A DNA stretch of 64,000 bases from Desulfonatronum thiosulfatophilum (lineage in GTDB: Bacteria > Desulfobacterota > Desulfovibrionia > Desulfovibrionales > Desulfonatronaceae). The number at the start of each line of letters is the position of its first letter. Positions within the stretch are counted from its first letter, which is position 1. Position numbers and translations under genes: made by a program. The notes under the pieces were generated by a model, which saw only the letters and a list, made by a program, of their open reading frames with translations, was not told the origin of the DNA and did not search any database. Positions 51,314 to 60,530 of this stretch are shown here, piece by piece. The stretch spans positions 62,001 to 126,000 of the forward strand of contig NZ_FMXO01000001.1 in the NCBI RefSeq assembly GCF_900104215.1, written 5' to 3'.

Positions 51314-52468
51314 TTAGCTGGGAAAAGTGGCACTCAGCGCGAGCAGAGTTGCGGCCACCAGGCAGGCTCTCTCCATCACGCTTTGTTTGACGATGTACTC
51401 TTGGTCGCTGTGGTCCATGTCTCCCACCGGACCCAGGCCGTCCAGGACAGGAATTCCGTGATCGGCAATATAGTTGGCATCTGAAACCCCGAATCGCAAT
51501 TCCTGGGGAAGATCGTATCCCATTGCCGCGGCCTGCAGGCGGGCCACTTCAAACAGTTTCATGTTGGCGGCGGACTGGGGCATGGCGGGACGACCGGAGA
51601 TCATCTCCAGTTCGCATGATGTTCCGGGTATGGTGTTTCGGGCGGCTATCGAGCGGATTTCTTCTTCGAGTCGCTGTTGATCATGAGAAGATAAAAAACG
51701 CGCATCCACCAGCAATGTGGTCGTATCGGGCACGGTGTTGGGTCCGATTCCCCCCTCCACGCGCCCGACATTCACCGTGATCTCAACATTGTTGTTCAGA
51801 GCTTCCAGGGCGATGACTTTGTGCGCCGCCTCGAGCAGCGCACTGGCTTTGGGCCCTGGCTTGGCCGCATGTCTGGCCTGCCCGCGTACCGTCATCCGCA
51901 GGCCCATCCGCCCTTTACGGCCGGTGACCACCTCACGGTTTATTCCACCTCCCTCCAGGACCAGAGCCGCCGTGTTCCGCATGGCGTTTTCGTCGATCCA
52001 TGTCTTCGAGGCCGGCGAGCCGATTTCCTCATCCGAGTTGCAGAAAAAGGTCACGGGAATTTTTTCCAGCAGACCCAGATGGTCCAGCGCCTTGAGCGCA
52101 TAGACGCCGGCAACCAGTCCTCCCTTCATGTCGTAAACGCCCGGACCGTAACAGTTTTGCGCGTCCTCACGGTACATGGTGAAGGAAGTGTCCGCGGGGA
52201 AAACCGTGTCCATGTGCCCCACCAGCAGAATCCCCCTGCTTCCGGCCGCGGCCGGCAACGTCTGCCCCTGAACCATGTTTCCGTGTGAAGTGTAAGGCAA
52301 AACCCGCACCTGGGGCAGAATGCCGCCCAGGACATCGGCCATGGCAACGGCCATCCGATCCAGTCCCGGCTTGTTCCAACTGCCGCTTTGAATTTCCACC
52401 AGCCGTCGAAGCAGGGCCAGGGCTTCGGCCTCATGGGCCGCGATATACTCGGCTATCTTGTCGTACAT
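51314..52468 (-). CDS. M20-family metallopeptidase (carboxypeptidase G2-like)
   Basis: A 384-residue dinuclear zinc hydrolase. The metal ligands are visible: LVGHMDTVF, the Asp in GPGVYDMKGG, the Glu pair in CNSDEEIGSPAS and a C-terminal His. The dimerisation domain lies about residues 175-285. Relatives cleave glutamate from conjugates, or dipeptides. It lies 45 bases after the KamA gene in the same direction, so it is probably cotranscribed and may hydrolyse the product of the ligase and KamA enzymes. AAGGAG precedes the ATG. Confidence 0.88.
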   Translation of the reverse strand: MYDKIAEYIAAHEAEALALLRRLVEIQSGSWNKPGLDRMAVAMADVLGGILPQVRVLPYTSHGNMVQGQTLPAAAGSRGILLVGHMDTVFPADTSFTMYREDAQNCYGPGVYDMKGGLVAGVYALKALDHLGLLEKIPVTFFCNSDEEIGSPASKTWIDENAMRNTAALVLEGGGINREVVTGRKGRMGLRMTVRGQARHAAKPGPKASALLEAAHKVIALEALNNNVEITVNVGRVEGGIGPNTVPDTTTLLVDARFLSSHDQQRLEEEIRSIAARNTIPGTSCELEMISGRPAMPQSAANMKLFEVARLQAAAMGYDLPQELRFGVSDANYIADHGIPVLDGLGPVGDMDHSDQEYIVKQSVMERACLVAATLLALSATFPS

Positions 52469-52513
52469 ACCCTGAACACTCCTTCCTGCTGCAAAAAAAA
52501 TCGACTGTGGCGG

Positions 52514-54097
52514 CTACTCTTCGTACTTGCCGAATCCGAAATCGGTACGGGCGTATTCCTTGGGATCCGCGTCCGGATACATGACCCGTTCCCCGCTCCA
52601 GGGCTTTTGCATCCGGATATTGCCGTCCTTGCGCCCGAGAAGGTTTGTTTTATGCAACGGGATCTTGCCGCCGGCGGTGGCGATGTACCGGGGAATCGCA
52701 TCCCCGGAAATATTACCGTACATGCTTTCAATGATGTCCTGCCCCACGGCAACGGGAACCCGCAGATGCGCGAACTGGGGATTGCGGTAGCTGCAATTGA
52801 AGACATAGTAAGGCCGCACATAGGCCTCATGGATGGTCTCGCACAGCTTCCACATCTTCACGCGGGTATCGTTGATGCCCTTGAGCAGCACGGCCTGGTT
52901 CATCACCGCGGCCACGCGCTTGGCGACGGCCTTGAACGCGGCCTTGGAGACCGGGGTGATCTCCCGGGCAGTATTGATCTGGGTGACGACGCGAACCGGC
53001 TTGCGGTCGTTGCTGGCCTCCAGAATGTCGAGCAGTTCGGCATCCACGCGCTGTGGCGTAGTCACCGGGATGCGGGTGCCCAGGCGCTTCATCCGGACGT
53101 GGTCGATGCCGTCCAGCTCACCCAGAAGCCACTCCAGCATGCTGTTGGGCAGAACCAGGCTGTCCCCGCCGGTCACCAGCACGTCCCGGATTTCCGGATT
53201 GTCGCGAATATAGTCCAGGGCCTCGCCGTAAGCCTCCTTGCTGTAGATGCGGTCTTTGGCGCCGATGTGAGCGATGCGCAGACAGTGCGTGCAGTACATG
53301 GCGCACATGTTCGTGGCCTTGATGGTCACCACCCGAGGATAGAATTGATCGATCAGACGGGCCGGGGAATGGTCCGCGGCCACCGGAGGAATCTCGATTC
53401 CCGCATTGTCCACCATTTCTCCGGTGGGCACGGCCTGAAGCAGAATGGGATCGTTGAGTTCCCCCGGAAAAATGAGGCTTGCATAGTAGGGAGTCATGCG
53501 CATCCGGTACGTCTGCGTGATCCGGCGCACATCCGCGGCGGCCTTTTCCGGAAGCCCGATAATCTCGGCCAGCACGTCCACGGATTCGATGGCGTAGCGA
53601 AGCTGTCCGGAGTAGGAGTTCCAGTCTTCGTCGCTCATGTTGAGCTGTTTCTTAATCCGAGCTTGGTTCTCCAAAATCCGGTCCCAGCTCTCAACGCCGC
53701 TGGGCGCTTCCTGAGCATGCCGCTCCAGATAATCGGCGATTCGGGACTTGGCTTCCCGCACAATGGGCAGGGCCTTGCCCACGCGTCCGCCCACGGTCAC
53801 TCCATGTTCGTCCAGCTTCCGATGTTTTTCCGCCAGTTCCAGCAGTTCTTCCTTGGCAACGCCCAGGTGATCCGGAGTCAGGCCGTAATCGGCATGCGCA
53901 TCGGCCAGTGCTGAAAAAAAATCGACAACGGCGCCGATGCGTTGCTCCGTCCGGGCCCGTTCCTTGAGAAGGGCCATGTTGTTGCGAAGTTCCGCGCGAA
54001 GATCATCCGAAGCATTGGGTTCGATCGTTGCATCAAACAGTTCTTCCAGGAGTTCCTCTGTAAACGGATCCAGTGCGTGTCCACCTTCTGAGTTCAT
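52514..54097 (-). CDS. KamA-family radical SAM aminomutase
   Basis: A 527-residue protein. The radical SAM cluster is C265, C269, C272 (NMCAMYCTHC), followed by a KamA-type barrel. The PLP lysine is K478 (ATAGGKIP). The N-terminal extension of about 140 residues is unusual; lysine 2,3-aminomutase has about 416 residues in all. The two aspartates that bind the lysine side chain in that enzyme (D293 and D330) are S436 and T474 here, so the substrate is probably not lysine. Its ATG overlaps the stop of the ATP-grasp gene, and the M20 peptidase follows. Confidence 0.87.
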   Translation of the reverse strand: MNSEGGHALDPFTEELLEELFDATIEPNASDDLRAELRNNMALLKERARTEQRIGAVVDFFSALADAHADYGLTPDHLGVAKEELLELAEKHRKLDEHGVTVGGRVGKALPIVREAKSRIADYLERHAQEAPSGVESWDRILENQARIKKQLNMSDEDWNSYSGQLRYAIESVDVLAEIIGLPEKAAADVRRITQTYRMRMTPYYASLIFPGELNDPILLQAVPTGEMVDNAGIEIPPVAADHSPARLIDQFYPRVVTIKATNMCAMYCTHCLRIAHIGAKDRIYSKEAYGEALDYIRDNPEIRDVLVTGGDSLVLPNSMLEWLLGELDGIDHVRMKRLGTRIPVTTPQRVDAELLDILEASNDRKPVRVVTQINTAREITPVSKAAFKAVAKRVAAVMNQAVLLKGINDTRVKMWKLCETIHEAYVRPYYVFNCSYRNPQFAHLRVPVAVGQDIIESMYGNISGDAIPRYIATAGGKIPLHKTNLLGRKDGNIRMQKPWSGERVMYPDADPKEYARTDFGFGKYEE

Positions 54098-55524
54098 GTG
54101 CCGTCACCCTCGGGTATTGATGTTTTCTGTATGGTATCAAAAATGGATTCCTTGAGGCGCTGAATGCCTTGTCGGATATCCTCCTCTAATTGCGCACGGC
54201 TGTGACCCACGGCTACCACCCGCCCGAGAAATGTGCCGGGCTGGACGGAAAGCTTGCTGCCCACATGCTCGACCACGATGACGCCGTGGGCCTGAGCGTC
54301 CGCCACCACCTGACGAAACAGGGTCCGTTCGTCCTCGTCCACGGGCACGATCTGGCAAGTCTCCGCTTCCTGGTCCAGCTTGTAGTTGTAGGTCCGCCAG
54401 CACAGGCTGCCCAAGGCTTCGGAGATCTCCACCATGTTGTCCGGAAAACGGTTCTGCATCACGGCATAATACTCCAGTTCCAGCAATCCCGGCGTCTCCG
54501 GCGGAAGCGCGTTTTCCAGGGTGCAGCACATTTCCATGGTGGTGCCCTGCTTGCGTGCGTTGACTTCCACGAAAAAAATCCGGCCCTGGGCATCCACGAC
54601 ATAATCGCACCCGAAGATGCCGCGGTATCCGCTGCGGCCCATGGCCCGCCCGACCCGGCGTGTTATTTCCCGCAACTCCTGCTGCAGAGGAGCCGCAAGC
54701 GTGGACGGAAACGTCGAGCCGCGGAACATGTTGCCGTTTTGAATTTCCTGATCCGCAATCGCGGCAATAAAGACATCCTTAGCGTTGGCCACCACTCCAA
54801 GAACGGTGGGATCGTCCTGGTGCGGAATGTAGCGGCTGATGAAAAACTTGCCCTTGAGATGCCCGGCCTTGGCCTCGATCTCTTCCTGGTTCGTGGCGAG
54901 GAAACTGTTCACGCCGGCAGCGGAATAGGGCTGGCTGACAAAAATACCGTCCGTCCACTCGTCCCACAGCCCTTTGGCCGTTTCCAGCATCTGGTCGGCA
55001 TCCGTGCAGACACGGTAGTTGATCAATGGTGCGGTTTCCTTGAGCATCTGGAGTTGGTAAAGCTTGTTGTTCCAGATGTTGGAAATATGACCGCTGGGCC
55101 CGAGAATGCGTACGCCCGGAATCAAGGCCAAGGTCAATTCGGGAACGGACTCAAAGACGTGAATGAAGACGTGGCCCTGTTTGTCCAGCAGTTGCTGGAT
55201 CAGATTGTTGACCGTGGAGGAGGCGGAGACAAGAGAGGCGAAGGTACGCGGGGCGATCCGGAAACTGACCTTGCGCCCTCTGGCCCGCATCAACTCTTTG
55301 GCCATGGGATTGATGACCAAGGTGTTCTTGTGGGGATAGGATTCGAGAACATCCGGAAGGATGGAGATGAAGTCAAAGGGCTGACCGTGAATCTTGGTCA
55401 GGGTCTCCTTGACGAACTGATTCAGGCAATCGGTTTTCAGCTCCCCGATATAGAGGAAATAAAAAACATCCGGGTCAAGCTTGAAGTCTGAGAAAAAGAC
55501 GTCGCACTCGTCGTCCATGAACAT
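54094..55524 (-). CDS. ATP-grasp ligase of unknown substrate
   Basis: A 476-residue protein. The ATP-grasp core is visible about residues 150-380: the lysine and glycine loop region, FGCDYVVDAQGRIFFVEVNAR with the metal-binding Glu and Asn, and a conserved LELEYYAVMQ. ATP-grasp enzymes join a carboxylate to an amine or similar group. It overlaps the KamA gene by four bases. Start at 55524 is supported by GGAGG eight bases before it; the TTG at 55554 lies upstream of that site. Possibly it links an amino acid to the beta-amino acid made by KamA (inference). Confidence 0.8.
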   Translation of the reverse strand: MFMDDECDVFFSDFKLDPDVFYFLYIGELKTDCLNQFVKETLTKIHGQPFDFISILPDVLESYPHKNTLVINPMAKELMRARGRKVSFRIAPRTFASLVSASSTVNNLIQQLLDKQGHVFIHVFESVPELTLALIPGVRILGPSGHISNIWNNKLYQLQMLKETAPLINYRVCTDADQMLETAKGLWDEWTDGIFVSQPYSAAGVNSFLATNQEEIEAKAGHLKGKFFISRYIPHQDDPTVLGVVANAKDVFIAAIADQEIQNGNMFRGSTFPSTLAAPLQQELREITRRVGRAMGRSGYRGIFGCDYVVDAQGRIFFVEVNARKQGTTMEMCCTLENALPPETPGLLELEYYAVMQNRFPDNMVEISEALGSLCWRTYNYKLDQEAETCQIVPVDEDERTLFRQVVADAQAHGVIVVEHVGSKLSVQPGTFLGRVVAVGHSRAQLEEDIRQGIQRLKESIFDTIQKTSIPEGDGT

Positions 55525-55654
55525 AACCTTGTCCTCCGAAACGTATGGATACAAACCAAAACCCGGTAGGCCTTTCTTCAGGACAGGTCAATATTCGCCG
55601 TGGAGCTCCTCATCCGCGGCCGGGCTCGTCCTGTTTTGCAAACCGCGGATCGTC

Positions 55655-56392
55655 TCATGTCGCAGTTGTTTTGCGGGGATATCGTCCACACGTGAATCGC
55701 TCTCCTTCAGGGCAGTGCCCCAGGGATTCGCAGCGGGCGCCGGCCGTCTCGAAGACGACGGGCAACTGTTCACGGCAGATCGCGAGCATCTTCCTGGCCA
55801 GGGCCCGGATTTCCCACTGGGCTCGCTCGCAGCAGCGTAAGGCGAAGAAATGGAGCAGGCTGCGGCAGTTCATGGTCAGGACGATTTTGCTTTCCGCTGC
55901 CTGGGGCAGAACAAAACGGGCGTCTTCGTTGGCCTTGGCGCCCTTGCGGCCATGCTCCTGCAGCAATTCCCGCAACCGCGCGTAGGTTTCGGCGGTCTGC
56001 TCCATGAAGGTCTCAAAAAGCTCCCTGGCTTCCGGAATCTTGGCAATCTGGGGAGGCAGAACGTACTCGAACCCGCTTTCGTTCACATAGCGCTGGCTCT
56101 GCTGGGAGTAGGACGCCAGCCGGTGGCGCACCAACTGATGGGTCAATGCCCGGGAGACCCCTTCCACGGCAAAGGTGAAGCCGACATGCTCGATGGGGCT
56201 GTGATGGCCGGATTCCATGATGTTCGACACAAACTCGGCCTGTTCCTGTGCGGGCAGTTCCCCGTTCAACAGTTTGGGCCACAGGTCGCCGGCGTAACCA
56301 GGGCTGTAGCACTGCCGAAACGCGGCGTAGATCAGGGACAAGGCATCCGGCGTCACGGCCAGGAGGCGAACTTGAAGCTGGGCTTGGGACAT
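55655..56392 (-). CDS. thyX: FAD-dependent thymidylate synthase
   Basis: A 245-residue ThyX enzyme with the motif RHRLASYSQQSQRY (RHRxxS class). It makes dTMP from dUMP with FAD, NADPH and methylene-THF; it replaces ThyA. Motifs near the N-terminus (SGHHSPIEH) are also conserved. No clear ribosome binding site precedes the ATG at 56392. A hexamer repeat lies just upstream (56433-56472). Confidence 0.94.
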   Translation of the reverse strand: MSQAQLQVRLLAVTPDALSLIYAAFRQCYSPGYAGDLWPKLLNGELPAQEQAEFVSNIMESGHHSPIEHVGFTFAVEGVSRALTHQLVRHRLASYSQQSQRYVNESGFEYVLPPQIAKIPEARELFETFMEQTAETYARLRELLQEHGRKGAKANEDARFVLPQAAESKIVLTMNCRSLLHFFALRCCERAQWEIRALARKMLAICREQLPVVFETAGARCESLGHCPEGERFTCGRYPRKTTAT

Positions 56393-56432
56393 GATTTTGG
56401 GGTGGGGTTGGGGTTATTGATGTTGGCTGATT

Positions 56433-56472
56433 TTTCGATTGCGATTTCGATTGCGATTACGATTACGATTAA
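56433..56472. repeat. Hexamer repeat (TCGATT/GCGATT/ACGATT)
   Basis: A degenerate run of TTTCGA-like and TTACGA-like units fills the thyX-ruvB gap: TCGATTGCGATTTCGATTGC then three ACGATT units. Confidence 0.8.
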
Positions 56473-56497
56473 ACTGTTGCAGTATCGTCGTTGAGTG

Positions 56498-57511
56498 CTA
56501 GTCCAGATCCAGGGGGAGTTGTTCCTGGGCGGCGAATGATGGCGGGATGCGGAGTTTGAGATGGGCGAAGGCGCGGGGCGTGGCGACTCTGCCTCGGGCC
56601 GTGCGTTTCAGGAATCCGCATTGGATCAGGTACGGCTCGTAGATGTCCTCGATGGTCCGAACTTCCTCGGAGCAGGCCACGGCCAGGGTTTTCACGCCCA
56701 CCGGACCGCCCTGAAAGTGGTTGATCAGCGTCGTCAGTATCCGGCGATCCATCTGATCCAGGCCATGGGCATCCACATCCATGCGCGCCAGGGCGTTATG
56801 AGCCAGTTCGGCATCAATGCGCTGTCCGCCCTGGACCGCGGCAAAATCGCGTACCCGGCGCAAAAGGCGATTGGCAATCCTGGGCGTTCCCCGGGCTCGG
56901 CGACCAATTTCCAGGGCGCCCTCGCCCGTGATCGGGGCGTTCAGCAGTACGGCCGCCCGGCGGATGATGGTCGCCAGCTCGGTATCATTATAGTAATTTA
57001 AGCGGCATATCACGCCGAAACGATCCCGCAGCGGAGACGTCAGCAGACCGATCCTGGTCGTGGCGCCGACCAGGGTGAACGGTTCCAGGTCGATCTTCAC
57101 GGTCCTGGCGCCGGGTCCCTGGCCGATGATCAGATCCAGCTTGAAATCCTCCATGGCCGGGTAAAGAATTTCCTCGACGCTGGGCGGCATGCGATGGATC
57201 TCGTCGATGAACAGGAGGTCATGGCGGCCGAGATTGGTGACAATGGCGGCCAGATCACCGCTGCGTTCCAGCACCGGCCCGGAGGTGGTCACCAGATTCA
57301 CGCCCATTTCATTGGCCATGATCTGGGCCAGGGTTGTCTTGCCCAGACCAGGCGGGCCGTAGAACAGCGTATGATCCAGAGCCTGACCGCGTTCCCGTGC
57401 CGCCTGCAGAAAAACCCGCAGATTGTCCCGCAGATCGTCCTGACCGATGAAATCCTCCAGCCGTTTCGGCCGGATGGTCTCTTCGATGGGCAAAGATTGT
57501 TCCTGGGTCAT
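56498..57511 (-). CDS. ruvB: Holliday junction branch migration helicase RuvB
   Basis: A 337-residue AAA+ motor. Motifs: Walker [10 protein letters not shown], Walker [10 protein letters not shown], the sensor [18 protein letters not shown], and a C-terminal winged helix. It drives branch migration with RuvA. The frame is open for 26 more codons upstream, but [11 protein letters not shown] at 57511 matches the family start. ruvA ends 31 bases upstream. Confidence 0.96.
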   Translation of the reverse strand: MTQEQSLPIEETIRPKRLEDFIGQDDLRDNLRVFLQAARERGQALDHTLFYGPPGLGKTTLAQIMANEMGVNLVTTSGPVLERSGDLAAIVTNLGRHDLLFIDEIHRMPPSVEEILYPAMEDFKLDLIIGQGPGARTVKIDLEPFTLVGATTRIGLLTSPLRDRFGVICRLNYYNDTELATIIRRAAVLLNAPITGEGALEIGRRARGTPRIANRLLRRVRDFAAVQGGQRIDAELAHNALARMDVDAHGLDQMDRRILTTLINHFQGGPVGVKTLAVACSEEVRTIEDIYEPYLIQCGFLKRTARGRVATPRAFAHLKLRIPPSFAAQEQLPLDLD

Positions 57512-57542
57512 TGTTGTCTCTGAATGCAAAGATTCATCAGAA

Positions 57543-58160
57543 CTACTTTTCCCGCTGTTTTTTCGCCGCAATCCGTTTGAGTACAACACGGATCACCTCG
57601 CCGGGAGCCAAGTCCGGTTCCTCGCGCAACGCTTCATCCATCAGCGGAGCGACTTCGGCTTCGCTATAGCCGAGGTTGGTCAGACCGGCCAGGATGTCAC
57701 TCCGAACCCATGAAGAGCCTTGCGCCGGTTCTCCCGGCGTTGAACTCACGGGCAGGACCTTCAGCTTGTCCTGCAGTTCCAGAAGAATGCGCTGCGCGGT
57801 TTTCTGACCAATCCCCGGAACCTTGGAAAAGCTGTAACTGTCCTGCTTGGCCACGGTGTCGCGCAGCGAGGTCAAGTCAAAGTGCGACAAGATGGCCAGG
57901 GCCGTCTTCGGTCCGAGCTTGGATATTCCCAGCATGACCTCAAATGCCGACCGCTCCTCCCAGCTCGCGAAACCATAGAGTTCCAACGCATCCTCACGCA
58001 CCAGAGTGTACACGAAATACGCCGCATCAGCCCCGGTTCCGCCCATATTTTGAATCTCCCTTACCGGCAAAACCAGGGAATACCCCACGCCCCCAGGAGT
58101 CATCAGGATACAGCCCTTGGGTGTTTTGTGAAAAATTTTGCCTTGCAGATATCCGATCAT
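57543..58160 (-). CDS. ruvA: Holliday junction binding protein RuvA
   Basis: A 205-residue protein. It begins MIGYLQGKI, has the OB domain and helix-hairpin-helix motifs ([11 protein letters not shown] and [16 protein letters not shown]), and a C-terminal domain that contacts RuvB. It recognises four-way DNA junctions. The ruvA-ruvB gap is short; ruvC lies upstream past a repeat-rich 313-base gap. Confidence 0.95.
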   Translation of the reverse strand: MIGYLQGKIFHKTPKGCILMTPGGVGYSLVLPVREIQNMGGTGADAAYFVYTLVREDALELYGFASWEERSAFEVMLGISKLGPKTALAILSHFDLTSLRDTVAKQDSYSFSKVPGIGQKTAQRILLELQDKLKVLPVSSTPGEPAQGSSWVRSDILAGLTNLGYSEAEVAPLMDEALREEPDLAPGEVIRVVLKRIAAKKQREK

Positions 58161-58198
58161 GGGTGTTCTCTAAAAATTTCAACTCTACAATCTTCAGT

Positions 58199-58231
58199 CG
58201 AAATCGAATCGAAATCGAATCGAAATCGATC
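58199..58231. repeat. Hexamer repeat (TCGAAA/TCGAAT)
   Basis: About five degenerate units, TCGAAATCGAATCGAAATCG and on, in the gap between ruvC and ruvA. Confidence 0.75.
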
Positions 58232-58287
58232 AAAAATCCATCGTAACTATTCAGCAAATCCTGGGTAAAGCCTCATACCGGCATTGG

Positions 58288-58307
58288 ATTCCCGCCTTCG
58301 CGGGAAT
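58288..58307. repeat. REP-like hairpin
   Basis: ATTCCCGCCTTCGCGGGAAT is an 8-bp stem (ATTCCCGC/GCGGGAAT) with a four-base loop, part of the context GGATTCCCGCCTTCGCGGGA that is common in many Proteobacteria. It would also encode the spurious MDSRLRGND frame. Confidence 0.75.
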
Positions 58308-58385
58308 GACTTGTTTTTCCATGCCGTTCAAGAATCAGTCATACTCGTGAAGTCGGGCATCCAGCGCCTGGGTGGCCATACGCTC

Positions 58386-58420
58386 TCGATTTGGATTGCG
58401 ATTGCGATTTCGATTTCGAG
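58386..58420. repeat. Hexamer repeat (GCGATT/TCGATT)
   Basis: A degenerate run TCGATTTGGATTGCGATTGC followed by two TCGATT-like units. Together with 58199 and 58288 it fills the gap 58161-58473, which otherwise shows no gene. Confidence 0.75.
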
Positions 58421-58473
58421 AGGGAAAAATATGTCTCATTGCGTGCATCAGGATGACAGGGAAGAGCCAGTGA

Positions 58474-58980
58474 TCAGGAGCCCGTCCGGGAGCAATTTGC
58501 CAGCCGGAGGAAACGTTGTTGGTTGACGTGGCAGATGGCTACGGCCAAGGCATCGCTTGCGTCCAGGGCCCAATCCGGTTTTTTCACGCCCAGCAACCGG
58601 GCCGTCATGAACGCCACTTGCGTTTTTTCTGCCCGGCCCACGCCGACAATGCTCTTCTTGACCATGGTCGGCGCGTAACTGAACACCGGCACCCGGCCTT
58701 GGGCGCATGCGGCAATGGCCACTCCGCGAGCTTGGCCAAGTTTGAGGGCGGAGGATGGATTGAGAGCCTGAAAGATGCTTTCTATTGCGCTTTGCGCGGG
58801 CCGGTGCAGGGCGATGATTTCGCTGAGCCGAAGAAAAATTTCACCCAACCGGACGTCCATGTCCGCATCCGTTCCGGTCCGGATGACGCCGGCTTCCACC
58901 AGAGAGAGCGAACCCGACATCTCACGAATCAGGCCAAAACCGGTGACGCGGGACCCCGGATCAATTCCCAGAACGATCAG
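58474..58980 (-). CDS. ruvC: Holliday junction resolvase RuvC, apparent CTG start
   Basis: A 168-residue endonuclease when started at 58980. The N-terminal motif VLGIDPGSRVTGFGLI carries the first catalytic Asp; later catalytic acidic residues lie in AIESIF and DASDALAVA. Starting at the first ATG (58920) would delete that Asp. Upstream of VLGIDPG, back to the yebC stop, no in-frame ATG, GTG or TTG exists; a CTG at 58980 has GGAAGG five bases before it and falls exactly where RuvC proteins start. The gene is followed by ruvA after 313 bases. Confidence 0.85.
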   Translation of the reverse strand: MIVLGIDPGSRVTGFGLIREMSGSLSLVEAGVIRTGTDADMDVRLGEIFLRLSEIIALHRPAQSAIESIFQALNPSSALKLGQARGVAIAACAQGRVPVFSYAPTMVKKSIVGVGRAEKTQVAFMTARLLGVKKPDWALDASDALAVAICHVNQQRFLRLANCSRTGS

Positions 58981-59019
58981 AGGGGCCTTCCCGGCATCCG
59001 GCCAAAGACCGCGACGCAG

Positions 59020-59763
59020 TTATTCATCCTGCATCAGCTCTTCCGGAAAATCGCAATTGACATAGACGTCTTGCACATCATCATAATCTTCCAGGGCTTC
59101 CATCAGCCGAATGATCTTCCTTCCGGCCTCTTCATCAACGGGAACCAGAGTCTGCGGGACCATGGTCACCTCTTCGTTCTGGGCGGAAAATCCGGCCGCG
59201 GCATAGGCATCCAGAACGGCCTGAAAATTTTCCTGCGTGGTGCTGACTTCCCACATCTCGCCGTCATCACGGATATCCTCGACTCCGGCTTCCAATCCGG
59301 CTTCCAGAAGCTGTTCTTCGGTGTACGAGGCCTTGTCAAAAGAGATCAGCCCCTTTTTGTCGAACATCCAGGCGACACAGCCCGATTCGCCCAGGTTTCC
59401 ACCGTTCTTGGAAAAGATGTGCCGGATGTCCGCCACGGTCCGGTTTCGGTTGTCCGTGGCCGCGTCCACCAGAATGGCCACTCCGCCCGGGCCATAGCCC
59501 TCGTAGGTGATTTCATCCAGGGCTTCTCCGCCCAGTTCGCCGGTTCCCTTTTTAAGAGCCGTGTCGATTTTGTCCTTGGGCAGGTTCACGGCTTTGGCCG
59601 CGGCGATGGCTGAACGCAGCCGGGCGTTGATATCCGGATCACCGCCGCCCTGCTTTGCCGCGAGCATGATCTCCTTGGTCACCTTGGTGAAAACTTTGCC
59701 CTTTTTCTTGTCCTGAACGGATTTGCGGGCCTGAATATTCTTCCATTTACTATGTCCGGCCAT
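59020..59763 (-). CDS. yebC: YebC/PmpR-family protein
   Basis: A 247-residue protein with the family start MAGHSKWKNIQARKS and motifs YEGYGPGGVAI and FSKNGGNLGESGCVAWMF. YebC proteins act as translation factors at difficult proline-rich stretches or as DNA-binding regulators; the role here is not known. AAGGA before the ATG at 59763 fixes the start. It heads the ruvCAB group, the usual order in bacteria. Confidence 0.95.
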   Translation of the reverse strand: MAGHSKWKNIQARKSVQDKKKGKVFTKVTKEIMLAAKQGGGDPDINARLRSAIAAAKAVNLPKDKIDTALKKGTGELGGEALDEITYEGYGPGGVAILVDAATDNRNRTVADIRHIFSKNGGNLGESGCVAWMFDKKGLISFDKASYTEEQLLEAGLEAGVEDIRDDGEMWEVSTTQENFQAVLDAYAAAGFSAQNEEVTMVPQTLVPVDEEAGRKIIRLMEALEDYDDVQDVYVNCDFPEELMQDE

Positions 59764-59810
59764 TGTTATTCCTTGTGTTTTTGGACGACAACCGCGCCGT
59801 GAACCAGAAC

Positions 59811-60398
59811 CTACTTCTTGCCCATGGCAATATAGAACATTTCCTTGCTTTCCGCTCGAGAACTTTTGGGTTTGAAACCCTGAACCTTGGCAAATGACTT
59901 GCGCATTTCGTCCAGGAGCTGCTTGGCTTCCTGGGCTTCGAAAAACTTGACCACGAAAGAACCGCCCTTTATCAAGCATTCTCGACATAGTGCAAGAGCC
60001 TGGTGGGCCAAATCCAGAGACCGGGCCTGGTCCGTGAACCGGATGCCGGTGGTTTGCGGGGCCATGTCGCTGAGAATGACGTCAAAGGGAGCCGTGTCCA
60101 TAATCAACCGATAGCCTTCCCCGGATTCGTCAAAAATATCGCCCTGCATAAAAAGGGCTTGCGCCGGCAACTCAATCCCCAATGGCTTCAGATCCAGGGC
60201 CAGCAGCCTGCCGTCCGGCCCGACCTTCTGGGCCGCATACAAGGACCACGAGCCCGGAGACGCGCCTAGATCCAGAACCTTTTGCCCGGGTCGCAGCAAC
60301 TTGAAACGATTGTCCGCCTCCTTCAGCTTGTACACCGAACGAGCCGGATAGTTGTCCTGCTTGGCCTTTTGAAAGTAGTGATCTCTGTATATTTTCAT
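59811..60398 (-). CDS. rlmE: 23S rRNA 2'-O-methyltransferase RlmE
   Basis: A 195-residue RrmJ/FtsJ-type methyltransferase. It has the SAM-binding motif VLDLGASPGSWSLYA, ILSDMAPQTTG and the catalytic K-D-K-E residues (the last Lys in FVVKFFE). It methylates U2552 of 23S rRNA. MKIYRDHYFQKAKQ at 60398 is the family-like start; the frame is open for 100 more codons upstream. Confidence 0.92.
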   Translation of the reverse strand: MKIYRDHYFQKAKQDNYPARSVYKLKEADNRFKLLRPGQKVLDLGASPGSWSLYAAQKVGPDGRLLALDLKPLGIELPAQALFMQGDIFDESGEGYRLIMDTAPFDVILSDMAPQTTGIRFTDQARSLDLAHQALALCRECLIKGGSFVVKFFEAQEAKQLLDEMRKSFAKVQGFKPKSSRAESKEMFYIAMGKK

Positions 60399-60530
60399 CA
60401 CAAGAAAAATAATCGCGAATTGAGCGTTGGCAGTGAGTTGAGAGTCAGGGGCTTGAAACATGCAACAAAACCGAATAGTCCCCTCGCGGCGGCGTAACAC
60501 CCTACCCGAAAGCAGGCATAAGGCCAAGCA

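Noticed and set aside
52514-54097. Lysine 2,3-aminomutase for N-epsilon-acetyl-beta-lysine synthesis
   Set aside because: No acetyltransferase partner is adjacent and the two lysine-specific aspartates are replaced.
58284-58526. Plus-strand frame starting MDSRLRGND
   Set aside because: This frame is a well-known artefact of the REP-like hairpin sequence and runs through a hexamer repeat.
59764-59988. Long N-terminal extension of yebC
   Set aside because: The family starts at MAGHSKWKN, which has its own ribosome binding site; the extension runs into the rlmE end.
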